From: Pogonophryne albipinna
Lineage: Eukaryota > Chordata > Actinopteri > Perciformes > Artedidraconidae
Assembly: GCA_028583405.1 (NCBI GenBank)
Contig: CM053258.1
Coordinates: 4,681,738-4,745,737 of the forward strand
Reading direction: 5' to 3'
DNA length: 64,000 nt
Shown: positions 1 through 13,030 of the stretch, one piece after another
Layout: each line of letters opens with the position of its first letter
How positions within the stretch are numbered: position 1 is the stretch's first letter
The notes under the pieces: model-generated
The model's database searches: none
What the model was told of the DNA's origin: nothing
What the model saw: the letters and a program-made list of their open reading frames with translations, nothing else
Translations under genes and position numbers: made by a program

Positions 1-430
1 AAGTGAGTTTTAAAATCGTCCTACTTAGTTCATAAGGAAATGATGAAGAGGAACAAATTAAATGATTTGAAAGTGATATCTATGGAGGTGCTGATGCTGC
101 TGGCGGTTCTAGTGTTAACAGACATTTAAATTAAATATGTGTAATGGAAAATGCCATATATGATTTTCTTACCTGGAATTCTGCCTTTTTGAACAGACTT
201 CTTGAGTCCTAGCTATATTGTCTGCAGTTCTAGGGTTAATATTGATCTAATATGATTGTCATCGGTCTAAATTAGATTTCAATGATTAACTGTGTATGTA
301 ATGAAGATCATAGTGTGGGTTGAATCCATTTTCATAACCACTGTCTTTGAACTGATTTAAATGCGGAAACTGGGATTATTCATCAGAATTTTGTATGACT
401 TGACTTGGCTTGCTTGACTCTCACCACAGT

Positions 431-2140
431 GACTTGAGACTTGCTTGATACTTGTAGGTTAAGACTTGAGACTTGCTTGATACTTGTAGGTCAAGACTTG
501 AGAGTTGCTTGATACTTGTAGGTCAAGACTTGAGACTTGCTTGATACTTGTAGGTCAAGACTTGAGACTTGCTTGATACTTGTAGGTCAAGACTTGAGAG
601 TTGCTTGATACTTGTAGGTCAAGACTTGAGACTTGCTTGATACTTGTACGTCAAGACTTGAGACTTGCTTGATACTTGTAGGTCAAGACTTGAGACTTGC
701 TTGATACTTGTAGGTCAAGACTTGAGACTTGCTTGATACTTGTAGGTCAAGACTTGAGACTTGCTTGATATTGTAGGTCAAGACTTGAGACTTGCTTGAT
801 ACTTGTAGGTCAAGACTTGAGACTTGCTTGATACTTGTAGGTCAAGACTTGAGACTTGCTTGATACTTGTAGGTCAAGACTTGAGACTTGCTTGATACTT
901 GTAGGTCAAGACTTGGGACTTGCTTGATACTTGTAGGTCAAGACTTGAGACTTGCTTGATACTTGTAGGTCAAGACTTGAGACTTGCTTGATACTTGTAG
1001 GTCAAGACTTGAGAGTTGCTTGATACTTGTAGGTCAAGACTTGGGACTTGCTTGATACTTGTAGGTCAAGACTTGGGACTTGCTTGATACTTGTAGGTCA
1101 AGACTTGAGACTTGCTTGATACTTGTAGGTCAAGACTTGAGACTTGCTTGATACTTGTAGGTCAAGACTTGAGAGTTGCTTGATACTTGTAGGTCAAGAC
1201 TTGAGAGTTGCTTGATACTTGTAGGTCAAGACTTGAGAGTTGCTTGATACTTGTAGGTCAAGACTTGAGACTTGCTTGATACTTATAGGTCAAGACTTGA
1301 GACTTGCTTGATACTTGTAGGTCAAGACTTGAGACTTGCTTGATACTTGTAGGTCAAGACTTGAGAGTTGCTTGATACTTGTAGGTCAAGACTTGGGACT
1401 TGCTTGATACTTGTAGGTCAAGACTTGAGAGTTGCTTGATACTTGTAGGTCAAGACTTGGGACTTGCTTGATACTTGTAGGTCAAGACTTGGGACTTGCT
1501 TGATACTTGTAGGTCAAGACTTGGGACTTGCTTGATACTTGTAGGTCAAGACTTGGGACTTGCTTGATACTTGTAGGTCAAGACTTGGGACTTGCTTGAT
1601 ACTTGTAGGTCAAGACTTGAGACTTGCTTGATACTTGTAGGTCAAGACTTGAGACTTGCTGGATACTTGTAGGTCAAGACTTGAGACTTGCTTGATACTT
1701 GTAGGTCAAGACTTGAGACTTGCTTGATACTTGTAGGTCAAGACTTGAGAGTTGCTTGATACTTGTAGGTCAAGACTTGAGACTTGCTTGATACTTGTAG
1801 GTCAAGACTTGAGACTTGCTTGATACTTGTAGGTCAAGACTTGAGACTTGCTTGATACTTGTAGGTCAAGACTTGAGACTTGCTTGATACTTGTAGGTCA
1901 AGACTTGAGACTTGCTTGATACTTGTAGGTCAAGACTTGGGACTTGCTTGATACTTGTAGGTCAAGACTTGAGACTTGCTTGATACTTGTAGGTCAAGAC
2001 TTGAGACTTGCTTGATACTTGTAGGTCAAGACTTGAGAGTTGCTTGATACTTGTAGGTCAAGACTTGAGACTTGCTTGATACTTGTAGGTCAAGACTTGA
2101 GACTTGCTTGATACTTGTAGGTCAAGACTTGAGACTTGCT
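431..2140. repeat. 32-bp minisatellite, about 53 copies
   Basis: Head-to-tail repeat of a 32-bp unit, ACTTGAGACTTGCTTGATAC followed by TTGTAGGTCAAG. Units differ mainly at two positions, giving GAGACTTG, GAGAGTTG and GGGACTTG classes. One unit near 770 has lost a base. Degenerate CTTGACTTGGCTTGCTTGAC at about 395-420 may be an older edge. The unit is not a multiple of three, so no frame stays open. Confidence 0.97.
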
Positions 2141-3370
2141 CATGAAGGACTTACTCCCACCTCTGCTCAGAACACTCGCTATCTTTTCTCTCAGCTTCAA
2201 TTGTAATGCTGCATTATAGTGGGTCAAGGAAGATGAATAATAGGTTCAGGTTCTCCTTATTTATTTGTACCAATAGATAGATTGGTTTGCAGATAAATGA
2301 CAAGGGATCCGTTGTGCTACATGTTTTAAAACAACACAGACAACAGGTACAGTACATCTTTAAAAAAAAGTACTCTGTGTTCAAGCACAATTAAGAAACA
2401 CTAGTACAAACATGAACAATCCAGTAAGTAAATGAATAGGCATTGCTTTCATAGTATCTGTGTGACGCTGGTACGACTTATTAACCAGATGCTACTGTAG
2501 ATTTTTAGTGGGTTAAACAACTTGTATTAATGTGTTTGTTACCGTCAGTCGTTTAAAATGTGAACACGTTAAAGCTGCGTTCTGAATCAGGGACTGTGCC
2601 TTTAACTGATAAGAGTAATGATGTGAAATTGCAATTGCATTATAATGTTGATGATCATGGATTTTAGTGCGGAAACAGCTGGCACAGAGAAAGGAGAAGT
2701 CCTCTGTGTCCAGGGAGAGATGGATCCATCAATAGAGGAACACAGAAGGTTATGCCCCTTTCAAATCTACTCGCCCCAAAGAGCTGACCTCTATTACACT
2801 GCTGGGTCTATTTAAGTATAACAAAGATTTGAAAAAAAACTGTATTACAGCATTTATAGGAAAGTAAAACTGCCAGAAATCGGACGACCGACCCACTATT
2901 ACAAACCTTACATGTGAATAAAGGTGGATTGCCTTTCCACAATCTGCTTTTTTTATTTATTTATGGCATTCAATAATTTCCTGTGCTGAAAAAAGAACAT
3001 GGATATTGAGAAATGTGTCTCGTCAGCAATAAATTGAACGCAATTTGAGTTTTTAGTTGAAATGTATTGTAATATTATTGTACTGATAAACGCTGGTATA
3101 TTTTATAGATCTGTACCTTTATGTGTCTGTGAAATTCTAAGTGTAAAAGTAATATTTTAAGTGTTTATTAAACTTTGCTAGCATCTATATCTGACATAAA
3201 GCAGCTCTTCTCTTTTGGATATGTATGCATTTGTATGCATGGTCTTGGTTTAATAAAGACATGATAGCTTAAGTCCTAAACTTGCTGCAAAAAAACGAAT
3301 TGTCTATAAAAACTCTTAAACAAATATGCCAATAACAGTTGTGTGAACAATAGGCATCAAAACAAGGAAT
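2141..3370. other. AT-rich intergenic DNA
   Basis: No gene, RNA or recognisable repeat seen between the minisatellite and the GC-richer block. Confidence 0.5.
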
Positions 3371-3845
3371 CAAAACTACTGACCCCCGGGCCGGATGGTC
3401 CAGCGGAGGTCAGAGGTCAGGTTGACCTCTAAAGGCACGGGACCGGCACGTGTCACATGCTGCCAGCTTTGTAGAAGTGAGAGTGGGAAGTTGTTGCTCT
3501 TATTGTGGCAACCTGGCACATGAGGTGACACTGAGGGCACCGCTTTGCATCTTGGGTAGCCGGGTTCACTTGCTGACCGTAGGTTCATGCCAATGTCACT
3601 CCTCGACTCCTCTCTCCTCTCTCCTTGGTGACTTGACCCGGAAATCGATCGGGACACGCCATGTTGAAGGACGTCCCAATCGCTTAAATGCACACGGAGG
3701 AGTCGAGGAGGGAGGAGGCTTCCAGAGGAGACGAGAGCGAAGATACACGAGTGTAGACTACGCGGAAGTGTTTTCACTCCTCGCGCATCAGGGCTCCGCC
3801 CCCAGCTGCACAGCCTCTGCTCACTGCAGCCTTTCTGACTGTTAA
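3371..3845. other. GC-richer block with receptor-type palindromes and an inverted repeat
   Basis: Stands out from AT-rich flanks. Holds AGGTCA half-sites (3407-3430), a CACGTG E-box at 3447-3452, and a 12-bp inverted repeat CCTCGACTCCTC (3601-3612 and 3698-3709). Open frames here look accidental. It could be a MITE or a small regulatory island. Confidence 0.35.
3407..3430. promoter_or_regulatory. DR1 half-site pair overlapping an oestrogen-response-like palindrome
   Basis: AGGTCA-G-AGGTCA (3407-3419) is a direct repeat with 1-bp spacer. AGAGGTCA-GGT-TGACCTCT (3412-3430) is a perfect inverted repeat with 3-bp spacer, including the GGTCAnnnTGACC consensus. Sequence match only; no nearby promoter is known. 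Confidence 0.45.
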
Positions 3846-4278
3846 AGGAGGATCAGAGTCATTCCATGTTTAAAGTGCTTCAATAAGAGTAAAATACACA
3901 AATCTCTTAAACTAATGATCCTATAAAAACATTAAAGTGTGTGAAATATACTAACAAATGCAATAATAATGTTTTGATTATAAAAGAATAATGAACAGTT
4001 CTTACTTGTGGTTTTTGATGCAGGAATGGATAAAAACCAACAAAACGTCAAACATTAAGGATATATAAAAATACGGGTAGCAAACTAATTTTTTAGCGTC
4101 TCTCTTCTGTTGGAGAAATTAAATAACAACATCCAATACAAAAGTTAATCTGAAACAAGCTCTAATACCATAATGAAATTGATCCATCAATTATTGTTAT
4201 GATTGTTTTTATAACTTAAATGACATTTTATACCTGGAAAAACAAATACATGACCGAAAATAATACATTGAAAACTAT

Positions 4279-4593
4279 AGAGGCGAAGTCCCTCCCTTTC
4301 AAGGGGAGTTAGTCGGTTCCGTAAGAGCCAGCATGCGGGACCGGGATTCTGGGATTTGTAGTCTTTCTAGTTGCGTATTTTTCATAGTCTTATATTTCAA
4401 CAGTTTTACGACAAACTGTGACTTTTTTGACATGGAAATTATTTTTTAAGATTGACAAACATCATATGTGTAATTCGTGGCACAATTCAAACGGGATCGA
4501 AAGATACGTTTTCTCTCTCCATTGACTTCAATACATAATTTTTCCGAAATAAGGTCCCATGAGTCGGAAGTAGATGGGCGGGACTTCGCCTCT
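4279..4593. mobile_element. non-autonomous DNA transposon (MITE)
   Basis: Inverted ends GAGGCGAAGTCCCTCCC and, reversed, GAGGCGAAGTCCCGCCC. About 315 bp with no coding capacity. Edges are approximate by a few bases because no clean target duplication is visible. Contains the ZNF143-like motif at 4346-4362. Confidence 0.6.
4346..4362. promoter_or_regulatory. ZNF143/STAF-like motif
   Basis: ATTCTGGGATTTGTAGT differs by one base from the reverse complement of the known ACTACAATTCCCAGAAT core. It sits inside a MITE. Confidence 0.35.
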
Positions 4594-4833
4594 GTATAAT
4601 AAAAGAAATGGATAGAAAATAATGGACGAAATCATTTCAATGAGAAACTAAATCCCAGGTTTGAAGGGATTTCTGTGGAGGGAAGTCCAGTGACAGGTGA
4701 TAAAACTGCGTGCACACCAGAAGTAAAGGGCGTTGTTTTTCACACCTGAGGTCTCCTCTGTCCTCGCGTCTCTTCCTCGTGTCTCTCGCTCGTCTTACGG
4801 AGGCGGAGCTAAGAAGCAAGGAAGGGACGAGAG

Positions 4834-5489
4834 CAGGGGCGGACTGAGGGTAAAAGTGGCCCGGGGATTAATTGACAGACAGGCCCACTTAATGCACAGC
4901 ATGTATCGGCCGGCCGGCGACGAAAGTATGTTACTTAACAAAAAACCCTATGCATTTTATGTTATTCTGGACCATTATTCATATAGTAATCACATTACCT
5001 GAGCCCTTGAGTTGCCTAGAGCAAAATAGTTACAGCATATATTTAGTGATTTTAATGTTAACAGATCATTGATGCAATAACATTTTGACCCAATTTGCCT
5101 GACTTGACGCATAGAATAAAACATGGCCGTAGGAAGCATCCTCAATGTGGGTGAGATTTTTTTTTTAAATGTTGAAGTTAAATGCGTCAATCTGGTGCAC
5201 TTTGAGAGCAAAATTAGGGACTAAATCTATGGATACATCTCTCAACACCCATATGAAACAGAACTGTAAACAGATTTACTTTTTCTTTCAATATTTATTT
5301 GAACAGCAAGTGGAGGCAAAAGTGACTGCACCCAAAACAATAAACCTGCTAGCTAACTAGCCTAAACTCAGTAACAGAATGTGGGTAACACGTCCATAGA
5401 CTGTTTTTTTTTGGTTGGCCCTCCGGCCCACGCACAGCACCGGCCCACCGGGAAAACTCCCGGTATTCCCAATGACCAGTCCGCCCCTG
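4834..5489. mobile_element. hAT-type non-autonomous element
   Basis: Ends CAGGGGCGGACTG and CAGTCCGCCCCTG are 13-bp perfect inverted repeats. Flanks GACGAGAG (4826-4833) and GACGCGAG (5490-5497) match at 7 of 8 bases, an aged 8-bp duplication. Interior is related in reverse orientation to the element at 54854-55985 (19-bp identity, 5188-5206). Confidence 0.8.
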
Positions 5490-5949
5490 GACGCGAGTGA
5501 GGGAAAGGAGGAGACGAGATAATCTATTGGGATGAACCTTCAGTGTGGGAACTGTTTTCTTCTTGTAATTTAATTGGGGCAGGGATGAATCAGGGCCTAA
5601 ACGGATCCAGCTGGGTTTGGTGGACTGGTGCTTTTAGATGCAGGGACGTGGGCGGAGGATAATAAATGCTTTTAGCTCGTCCAACCTTTACCTATGCAAA
5701 AGATGGTTTACCTACTTTAACCAGAAACTACTGGCACATTTCCACTGTGATCGTTTTTATCGTTCTACTTTTTTTATTAGGATTATTATAGAACATAAGG
5801 GGGGGAATCTTTGGTGCATAATGGTGGGCAGTTAAGAGGTATTGATGATTACAGGAAGATGTGCACAGAGCATATGAAGAGAATATGATTCATACTGTGG
5901 AAGGATAAAGGCACTTTCTGCAGATGAACCAGTGCAGGGGGAAACTTAA

Positions 5950-7012
5950 AGGTCCCCTATTATACTGTTTTTCATCAATATTGTTTCCAAAGTGCTGATT
6001 CTCTGTCTGTTACTTTAGATGAAAATAAGGAGCCCCTCCCCACGCCCCTCTGAGAGAGATTTGTTAAAAAGAACACATTAGGCGCATTCACACCGCAATA
6101 CTTTTCCCACAAAGGTTCATGAGAACTCTTTTGTCGCGTTCACACCAAAAAGAGCCGGTACTAAAATTAGTTCACGAGAACCTTTTTACCCCCACGAAAG
6201 TCCCTGCTCTCGAGCAGGGACTTTCGTGCGGCTCTCTTGTGAGAAAAGAGCTATATTTCTGATTGGCTGGGCGGATTGCAAACCACGCCCCGTAAAACTC
6301 CCAAAAAGTTTTGTGAAGCCGCCATTTTATTATCCTCGCATTAGCATTATTAGCATTAGCATTAGCCCAGCACAGAAACGCAGAGAGACTAACTTATGGC
6401 AACACAAAAGAAAACATGGGAGCGGTGGAGATGAGGAGGTGTCGGCGTTCTGGCGATTTACTCGGAAGGCTTCAGTAGAAGCTGCTGGGAGTCCCAGCAG
6501 CTTCTACTGAAGCCAGTCCCCAACTCCGGGGACTTCCGGCCGGGGACTTTGGGCGGCAGTATACGCCGTGAAGTGGTTTGCGGCCTGCCAGTAACCCAAA
6601 GCAGAAGAAGAAGAAGTGACGTCAGCGGCTTCATTTGGCTAATCCTCCCCAGGGAACTTGTTCCGGTGTGAACGCGATCTGTACTTAGTTCATGAGAACT
6701 AAAGAGTTCTCATGAACCTTTGTGGGAAAAGTACTGCGGTGTGAATGCGCCTAATGGTGCTCTAGGAGGACATTCGAGTGATAAGGTGGGGGGGGGGGGG
6801 GGTTACCTTGGTTGCTGATTGGCTAATGGTTACACAAGCTAAAAAAACGTGGCCAAATCTGATCAGCTAATTTTCAGACAGGTTTTTATATAAATGGATC
6901 AGGACAAAAACCGAGTGAATATTTGTTCCTGAAACTTCCAGAATCTCTTTCCACAGACACATGTTGATGTATAAAAGACATGAAAAAGTGGATTTTGCAT
7001 AATAAGTGACCT
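5950..7012. mobile_element. TTAA-flanked MITE split by a second element
   Basis: Flanked by TTAA at 5946-5949 and 7013-7016. Inverted ends begin AGGTCCCCTATTAT and AGGTCACTTATTAT. Its parts on either side of 6081-6751 match the uninterrupted copy at 52068-52556. TTAA duplication with AGG ends resembles T2/Kolobok-type MITEs; the family assignment is inference. Confidence 0.8.
6081..6751. mobile_element. inverted-repeat element nested in the MITE, TA target
   Basis: 51-bp inverted ends with one mismatch, starting GGCGCATTCACACCGCA. Flanked by TA (6079-6080 and 6752-6753). Contains two further near-perfect hairpins: 17-bp arms at 6193-6228 and 23-bp arms at 6468-6514. Suggests a Tc1/mariner-like or fold-back element, but no transposase is present. 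Confidence 0.75.
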
Positions 7013-7016
7013 TTAA

Positions 7017-7480
7017 AGAGGCCACATCATGCTCATTTTCAGGTTCATATTGGTATTTTGTGCCTTTACTGTGATAATATTCAAAAAGCTCTTTATTTTT
7101 CTCATATATTCTCTGCCTGTGCTGCAGCACCTCTTTTCACCCTCTGTCTGAAACCAGAGCCCAGTCTGCTCTGATTGGCTAGCTCTGACACGACAGGAAA
7201 GGGACAAACAGGGGGCCCAAATAAGAGCTGTAAGCTGATGGTAGACTCTCTATAAACTAAAAGAATAATAAAGTATAAAAGGGATTAGTGGGGAAAGAAA
7301 AGGAGAATAAACAGAGAGTTAAGGAGGGAGAATTACTTCAGAGGAGTCAAGGTCAGACACTGCTTTATGTATTTTTGATTTACAGCTATAGTTCTGGGCT
7401 TTATCTATGAATCTTTTGTATCTTCATCAAACACATTCTAGAAAAAGCGATTTTTCAGACGAGATGAGAGAACATGTATA
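7017..7480. mobile_element. fragment of a second TTAA-type MITE abutting the first
   Basis: Begins AGAGGCCACATCATGCTC right after the shared TTAA at 7013-7016. The matching right end was not found, so the right edge is approximate and the copy is probably truncated. Confidence 0.45.
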
Positions 7481-8562
<1,082 letters not shown>

Positions 8563-9010
8563 CTTGGATTCTCGGCTGCTGGCTTCCCGTTACAGGCTGA
8601 AGAAGTTATTTATTGCTGGAGAGCGCCGTGCCTGGCATTCTCTCCCGGTACACGTTGTGATGTGGGAGTAATGCTGCTCTGCTGAAAAGTAATTAAAACC
8701 ATCTCGGATGAAAATACTCCAGAGCCTCCAGAGTTCTTTTTCTAATCCGTTGGTTGTGTTTAGGCTTGGGTTATTTCTTAAATATGACCTATTGTTCTTT
8801 GTTGGGCTTTTCCCTTTCTGTAGTGTGTTACATGTGATCCATTGGACTCCTTTGTTCACTTCCGTAACACAATGACCTGACTTTGTAACAGTCACGCTTC
8901 TATTGGCTAGCGCTCCAACAGATTGTACGTGATGTTGTTGACCAATCACAACAGAGCCGGCCAACCATCCACCAGAGCAGATTTGGCTCTGGTTTCAGAC
9001 AGAGGGTGCT

Positions 9011-9553
9011 GTTTACACGGGAACGAAAACGGTTGTATCCACTACTTTTCTCTTTCGTACAGCCCGTTCGTTCACACGAGGCCGTAACGGAAACGCGGAA
9101 ACGGACCCCTAAAACGATAACGGGTCCCAAGGTGGATAGATCTGCGGACGGAACGCTCTGGGGGGCCAAACAGCTCCGTGTGTACGTCCTATACGATAAT
9201 TTTCCTGATAACGATGAAGCCATAGCCCCGCCTCTCCCCACCTCTGCTGCTCACTGCTGTAGATGTTGGTGCAAAACATCTGTACCACAACCATCAGCAA
9301 CAAGTGGACATGGAGAACTACATGAACTACATGTTGCTAAATCCACCGTGGAGAATAAACAGAAGGTTAACCAGGGCAACCATGCTCGGGGGTCTTCTTC
9401 GCTGCTTTTGGTGTACTTTGTGGCGGAAGTACAGCGCCACTTACAGGCCCGGCATATGTACTACAGCGTCTGCAGCGCTTTCAAGCGGTCTCGTGCGGAC
9501 GGAAGACTTTTTTGATATCTTATTCGGTTCGTTTGCGTTCCCGTGTAAATAGG
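9011..9553. mobile_element. dispersed element with GTTTACACG ends, copy 1
   Basis: Ends GTTTACACGGGAACGAAAACG and, reversed, TTTACACGGGAACGCAAACG form an inverted repeat. The interior is homologous to 50206-50654 (shared CGATAACGGGTCCCAAGGTG). No transposase and no clear target duplication. Confidence 0.7.
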
Positions 9554-10529
9554 GTCTGAGAAAAAGAAAGAGCTTTTTGAACATTAAAGCATGGAGACAT
9601 GTCACGGTAGAGGAACACAATACAAATATGAACTCAAAAAGTTTGTATAATAGGGTGATCATTTTACTGGTTTTGCAATTTTTTCACTTCATCATTGACA
9701 ACTATATTCAAATTATCATTGGGTGATTTGTACGAAACAATCTTTATTATTCTTAACATGGACTTTTTTTAATACGTTTTTAGAATGCATTTTTGTTAGC
9801 TGGGAATAACTTTTACAGTATAAATATTCACATGTATTGCCTTAATAAAAAAATTCACTTAATTTGGATATTGCACTAGTCCATATTGCGATATAAAAAA
9901 CAATTGTGTTTGCTTTTTACCCGTTGGTTTGTTTTCTGTATGCCCATGTAAACTATAGCAATACCAAATAAAACTCTATTCATGTTTTCTCCAGCAGAGC
10001 CACATCTGTGCATCATAATTATTCCTCTTTCAATGAAAGACTGTCATTCAATCTCAAATTTCACAAAAACTAATTTCAATGTCAGCTTGGTTCAAATCAG
10101 ATTCAGCTGAATCTACAACAGACGTTTCTGGGAATCCATAACATCAGAGTTATTGTGTTTCCTTTGAGAAAAAGTTAAAAAGCCATTTAATGGTTTTATG
10201 CAGTTTCACATTGCAGATGAATCACTAAATGTTAACACTGAGTAGGAGAGCGAGACTATTCTGTTTCATGAGTTGTTGCTCCTCGACAGATTAAAAGCCT
10301 GTTGGCCACGGTTCAGTCAGCAGGAACAGACATTATGTTATTGACTTGTTTTATTAAGTGTAGGCGATGGAGAATCTCTAATAAAGAACGTAAGGCAGAC
10401 TCAGACTCGAAACTGACCTTGAATACCTTATTACCAGACCAACAAGAATGTCAGGAAATACCAACGATCAAATATTCATCCAAAAATGAATGAAAAATAT
10501 TTAAGTTATAGTTAAAATGGTTTTATTAA
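9554..10529. other. AT-rich DNA, nothing recognised apart from a short repeat remnant
   Basis: A 25-bp stretch at about 9869-9893 (GCACTAGTCCATATTGCGAT) resembles 24234-24258 and is probably an old transposon remnant. Confidence 0.4.
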
Positions 10530-10723
10530 TACATGTCATTTGTTAGACGCTTTTATCCAAAGCGACTTTCATACATTCAGTACTGTGGGCAATCCCCACA
10601 GGAGCAATTTGGGGTGAAGTGTCTTGCCCAGGGACACAACGACATGCTGACTGCAGTGGGACTCGAACTTGCTATCCCCTGATTCGAAGACCAGCACACT
10701 ATCTACTGAGCCACAGCCTCCCT
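10530..10723 (-). mobile_element. tRNA-derived SINE
   Basis: On the minus strand it has a pol III A box (GTGGCTCAGTAGAT) and B box (AGTTCGAGTCCC), a body with CCCTGGGCAAGACACTTCAC, and a tail CGCTTTGGATAAAAGCGTCT. Same family as 43111-43302. Confidence 0.85.
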
Positions 10724-11217
10724 TGAATGCAGCCGTTCTAAGTTGTTCAGTAGCTGCTCATCATTTTTAGCCATGGATGTGTACTTACCTACTTATTGTC
10801 TTTATTTGTATTGTAGTAAAACTAATGTGTGCTTTTCTCCTTTATTATCGCATGCCTTTTCATACCTGCTATGCCACTTTTTGCTGTAACACTGTTTCCC
10901 CGCTGTGGGGAGTCTGATATTCCCTTAAGGTCAGCTGAGCACATATATTGCTAAATCAAAAAGGACTGCTGGTTGGATTAGGAATATAGAGTAGAAGAAA
11001 AGGGAAGCTGCATATTAGAGAGTGATGGAAACGGTTAGTTTCACTATTACACCACTAGAGGGCAGCAGAAACAAGCTGCACTGTCATGAAGCAACAATCA
11101 TTTGGAGTCGTATACTCTGGTAATATGACAAATGGAAATCCAATATTAAGTCTATTTTTGCTCTGATTTGGTTTCCTGCTACTTCTGAGGAGAGTTTGTG
11201 GCTCTTTGTCGCTAAAT

Positions 11218-11661
11218 CAGGGGTGTCCAAACTACGGCCCGCCGGCCAAATGCAGCCCGCGGACCTTTTTGAATCGGCCCTCAGCAAATTCAAAAAGTAT
11301 AATGGAAAAATATATTACAAAGTAGTATTCATGTTTTGACAAGACATCTTTTCAAATAAATTCAGTCAATTAAAGTTGAAACATTTTCTAACATATCTTA
11401 CTTAGTTGATAAGAAAAATACCAATAACTTATTTACATAAGTTTGAAATACACCCTTCCTATTTCTCCTTATTAAAATAAATTTGAGGCGTCTGTTTTAA
11501 GGGATGAGCTGCCAACACTCACAAGCATCATTTACCTACATTTGATTGATTTTGCTAACTTATAACTGAACTTATGAGGCAGTATACCTCTAGTGAGCGG
11601 CCCAGCCCTTCGTATATTTTTCTGTATGTGGTCCTCAGTGAAAAAAGTGTGGACACCCCTG
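11218..11661. mobile_element. hAT-superfamily MITE with perfect target duplication
   Basis: Inverted ends CAGGGGTGTCCAAACT and (reversed) CAGGGGTGTCCACACT, 15 of 16 identical. Flanked on both sides by CGCTAAAT (11210-11217 and 11662-11669), a perfect 8-bp duplication. 444 bp, no transposase frame. Confidence 0.93.
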
Positions 11662-12238
11662 CGCTAAATGCTTTATACGCTATGCTGCTGAGCAGTTACA
11701 CTACATTATAAAGCGTCATCACTAAAAACAACTGCTTGAGAGAGTGAACAAATAAAGAGTAACGTTTTAGGACGGACCGCTGCAAGCAGTTTTCTCTTGG
11801 TGCCTTTTTTCAAGGTCGGTTTCTGACATAAGTTTTTAGTGCATTTTATTGTCAATTAATATTGTCTCTAAAATAACAGAACATACATTCCCATAGTTTG
11901 AGATCATTTCTTGTTTAGACATTAGTGTTGATCCTCAAAGTTTAAGTGTGAAAGCGTCTTATTTGTAGTAAAATGTAGTTAACCACTATTGTCTTAGTTC
12001 CCCCCCCCCCCTTACTTTGGTGTTCGCGGTCAATTTTGAAATTTTAACTGCTATTACATTAACACAAAAACCATTAGTCATCACCAAATTTCATTTAACA
12101 CCCTATCAAACTGTACATATTGTATCAGACTACTGGTACACATGAAACACTGCAGTAAATATACAAAGAATAGACACTGAACATGTATTGCGTGAGCCAG
12201 GTGTGATCCATGTGGGGGGAGGGGCACATAAGAGCGGG

Positions 12239-12368
<130 letters not shown>

Positions 12369-12405
12369 TTCACATGGGGGATTGGGCACATACGGGGGGA
12401 CTCGT

Positions 12406-12537
<132 letters not shown>

Positions 12538-12785
12538 ATCTGATCCGGATGGTTATTAATTCCTTTTCTTTATGGCGGTCATTTTTGACAGGGAACACCA
12601 TGGGTTTTACAAATTTCACTAAATCATCCAAAATTCAATGAAAGTGGTGATCAGCAATTTGACATGTTCAAATGTCTACTGTGAAGGATATCATAAAGCC
12701 TTAATGCAATGGAATGTAAAACAAAAAAGTTATGATTGATGAAAGTAGTGAATCGGTCAGATTTGATCCGAAGACAACAGGAGGG

Positions 12786-13030
12786 AAGAACTCCCTCCCA
12801 GATCTGCACCTTCCACCGAGGTCTTCAAAACCGGCCTTAAGACCCTCTTCTTTCGGCAGGCCTTCCAATAAACTTTGAGCATGGTACACCTGGAGTACTG
12901 CCATTTGTATCGCTATCTCAGACTTTTTTTTAATCTCTCACATTTTATCAGTGTCCTTTGTTGTGAAGCGCTTCGAGATTTGTCTTGGCAGATGAGAAGC
13001 GCCATATAAATTAAATGTATTATTATTATA
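12786..13030 (+). mobile_element. LINE 3'-end fragment
   Basis: Plus-strand frame reads EVFKTGLKTLFFRQAFQ then stop, like the C-terminus of CR1/L2-type reverse transcriptases, followed by GAAGCGCTTCGAGATTTG and an ATTATTATTA tail. Truncated at its 5' end. Confidence 0.55.

Noticed and set aside
431..2140. CRISPR-like direct repeats
   Set aside because: The units are contiguous 32-mers with no unique spacers, in a vertebrate genome; a minisatellite explains them.
3450..3845. 131-aa plus-strand open frame in the GC-rich block
   Set aside because: No known domain, no splice or promoter context, overlapped by an equal minus-strand frame.
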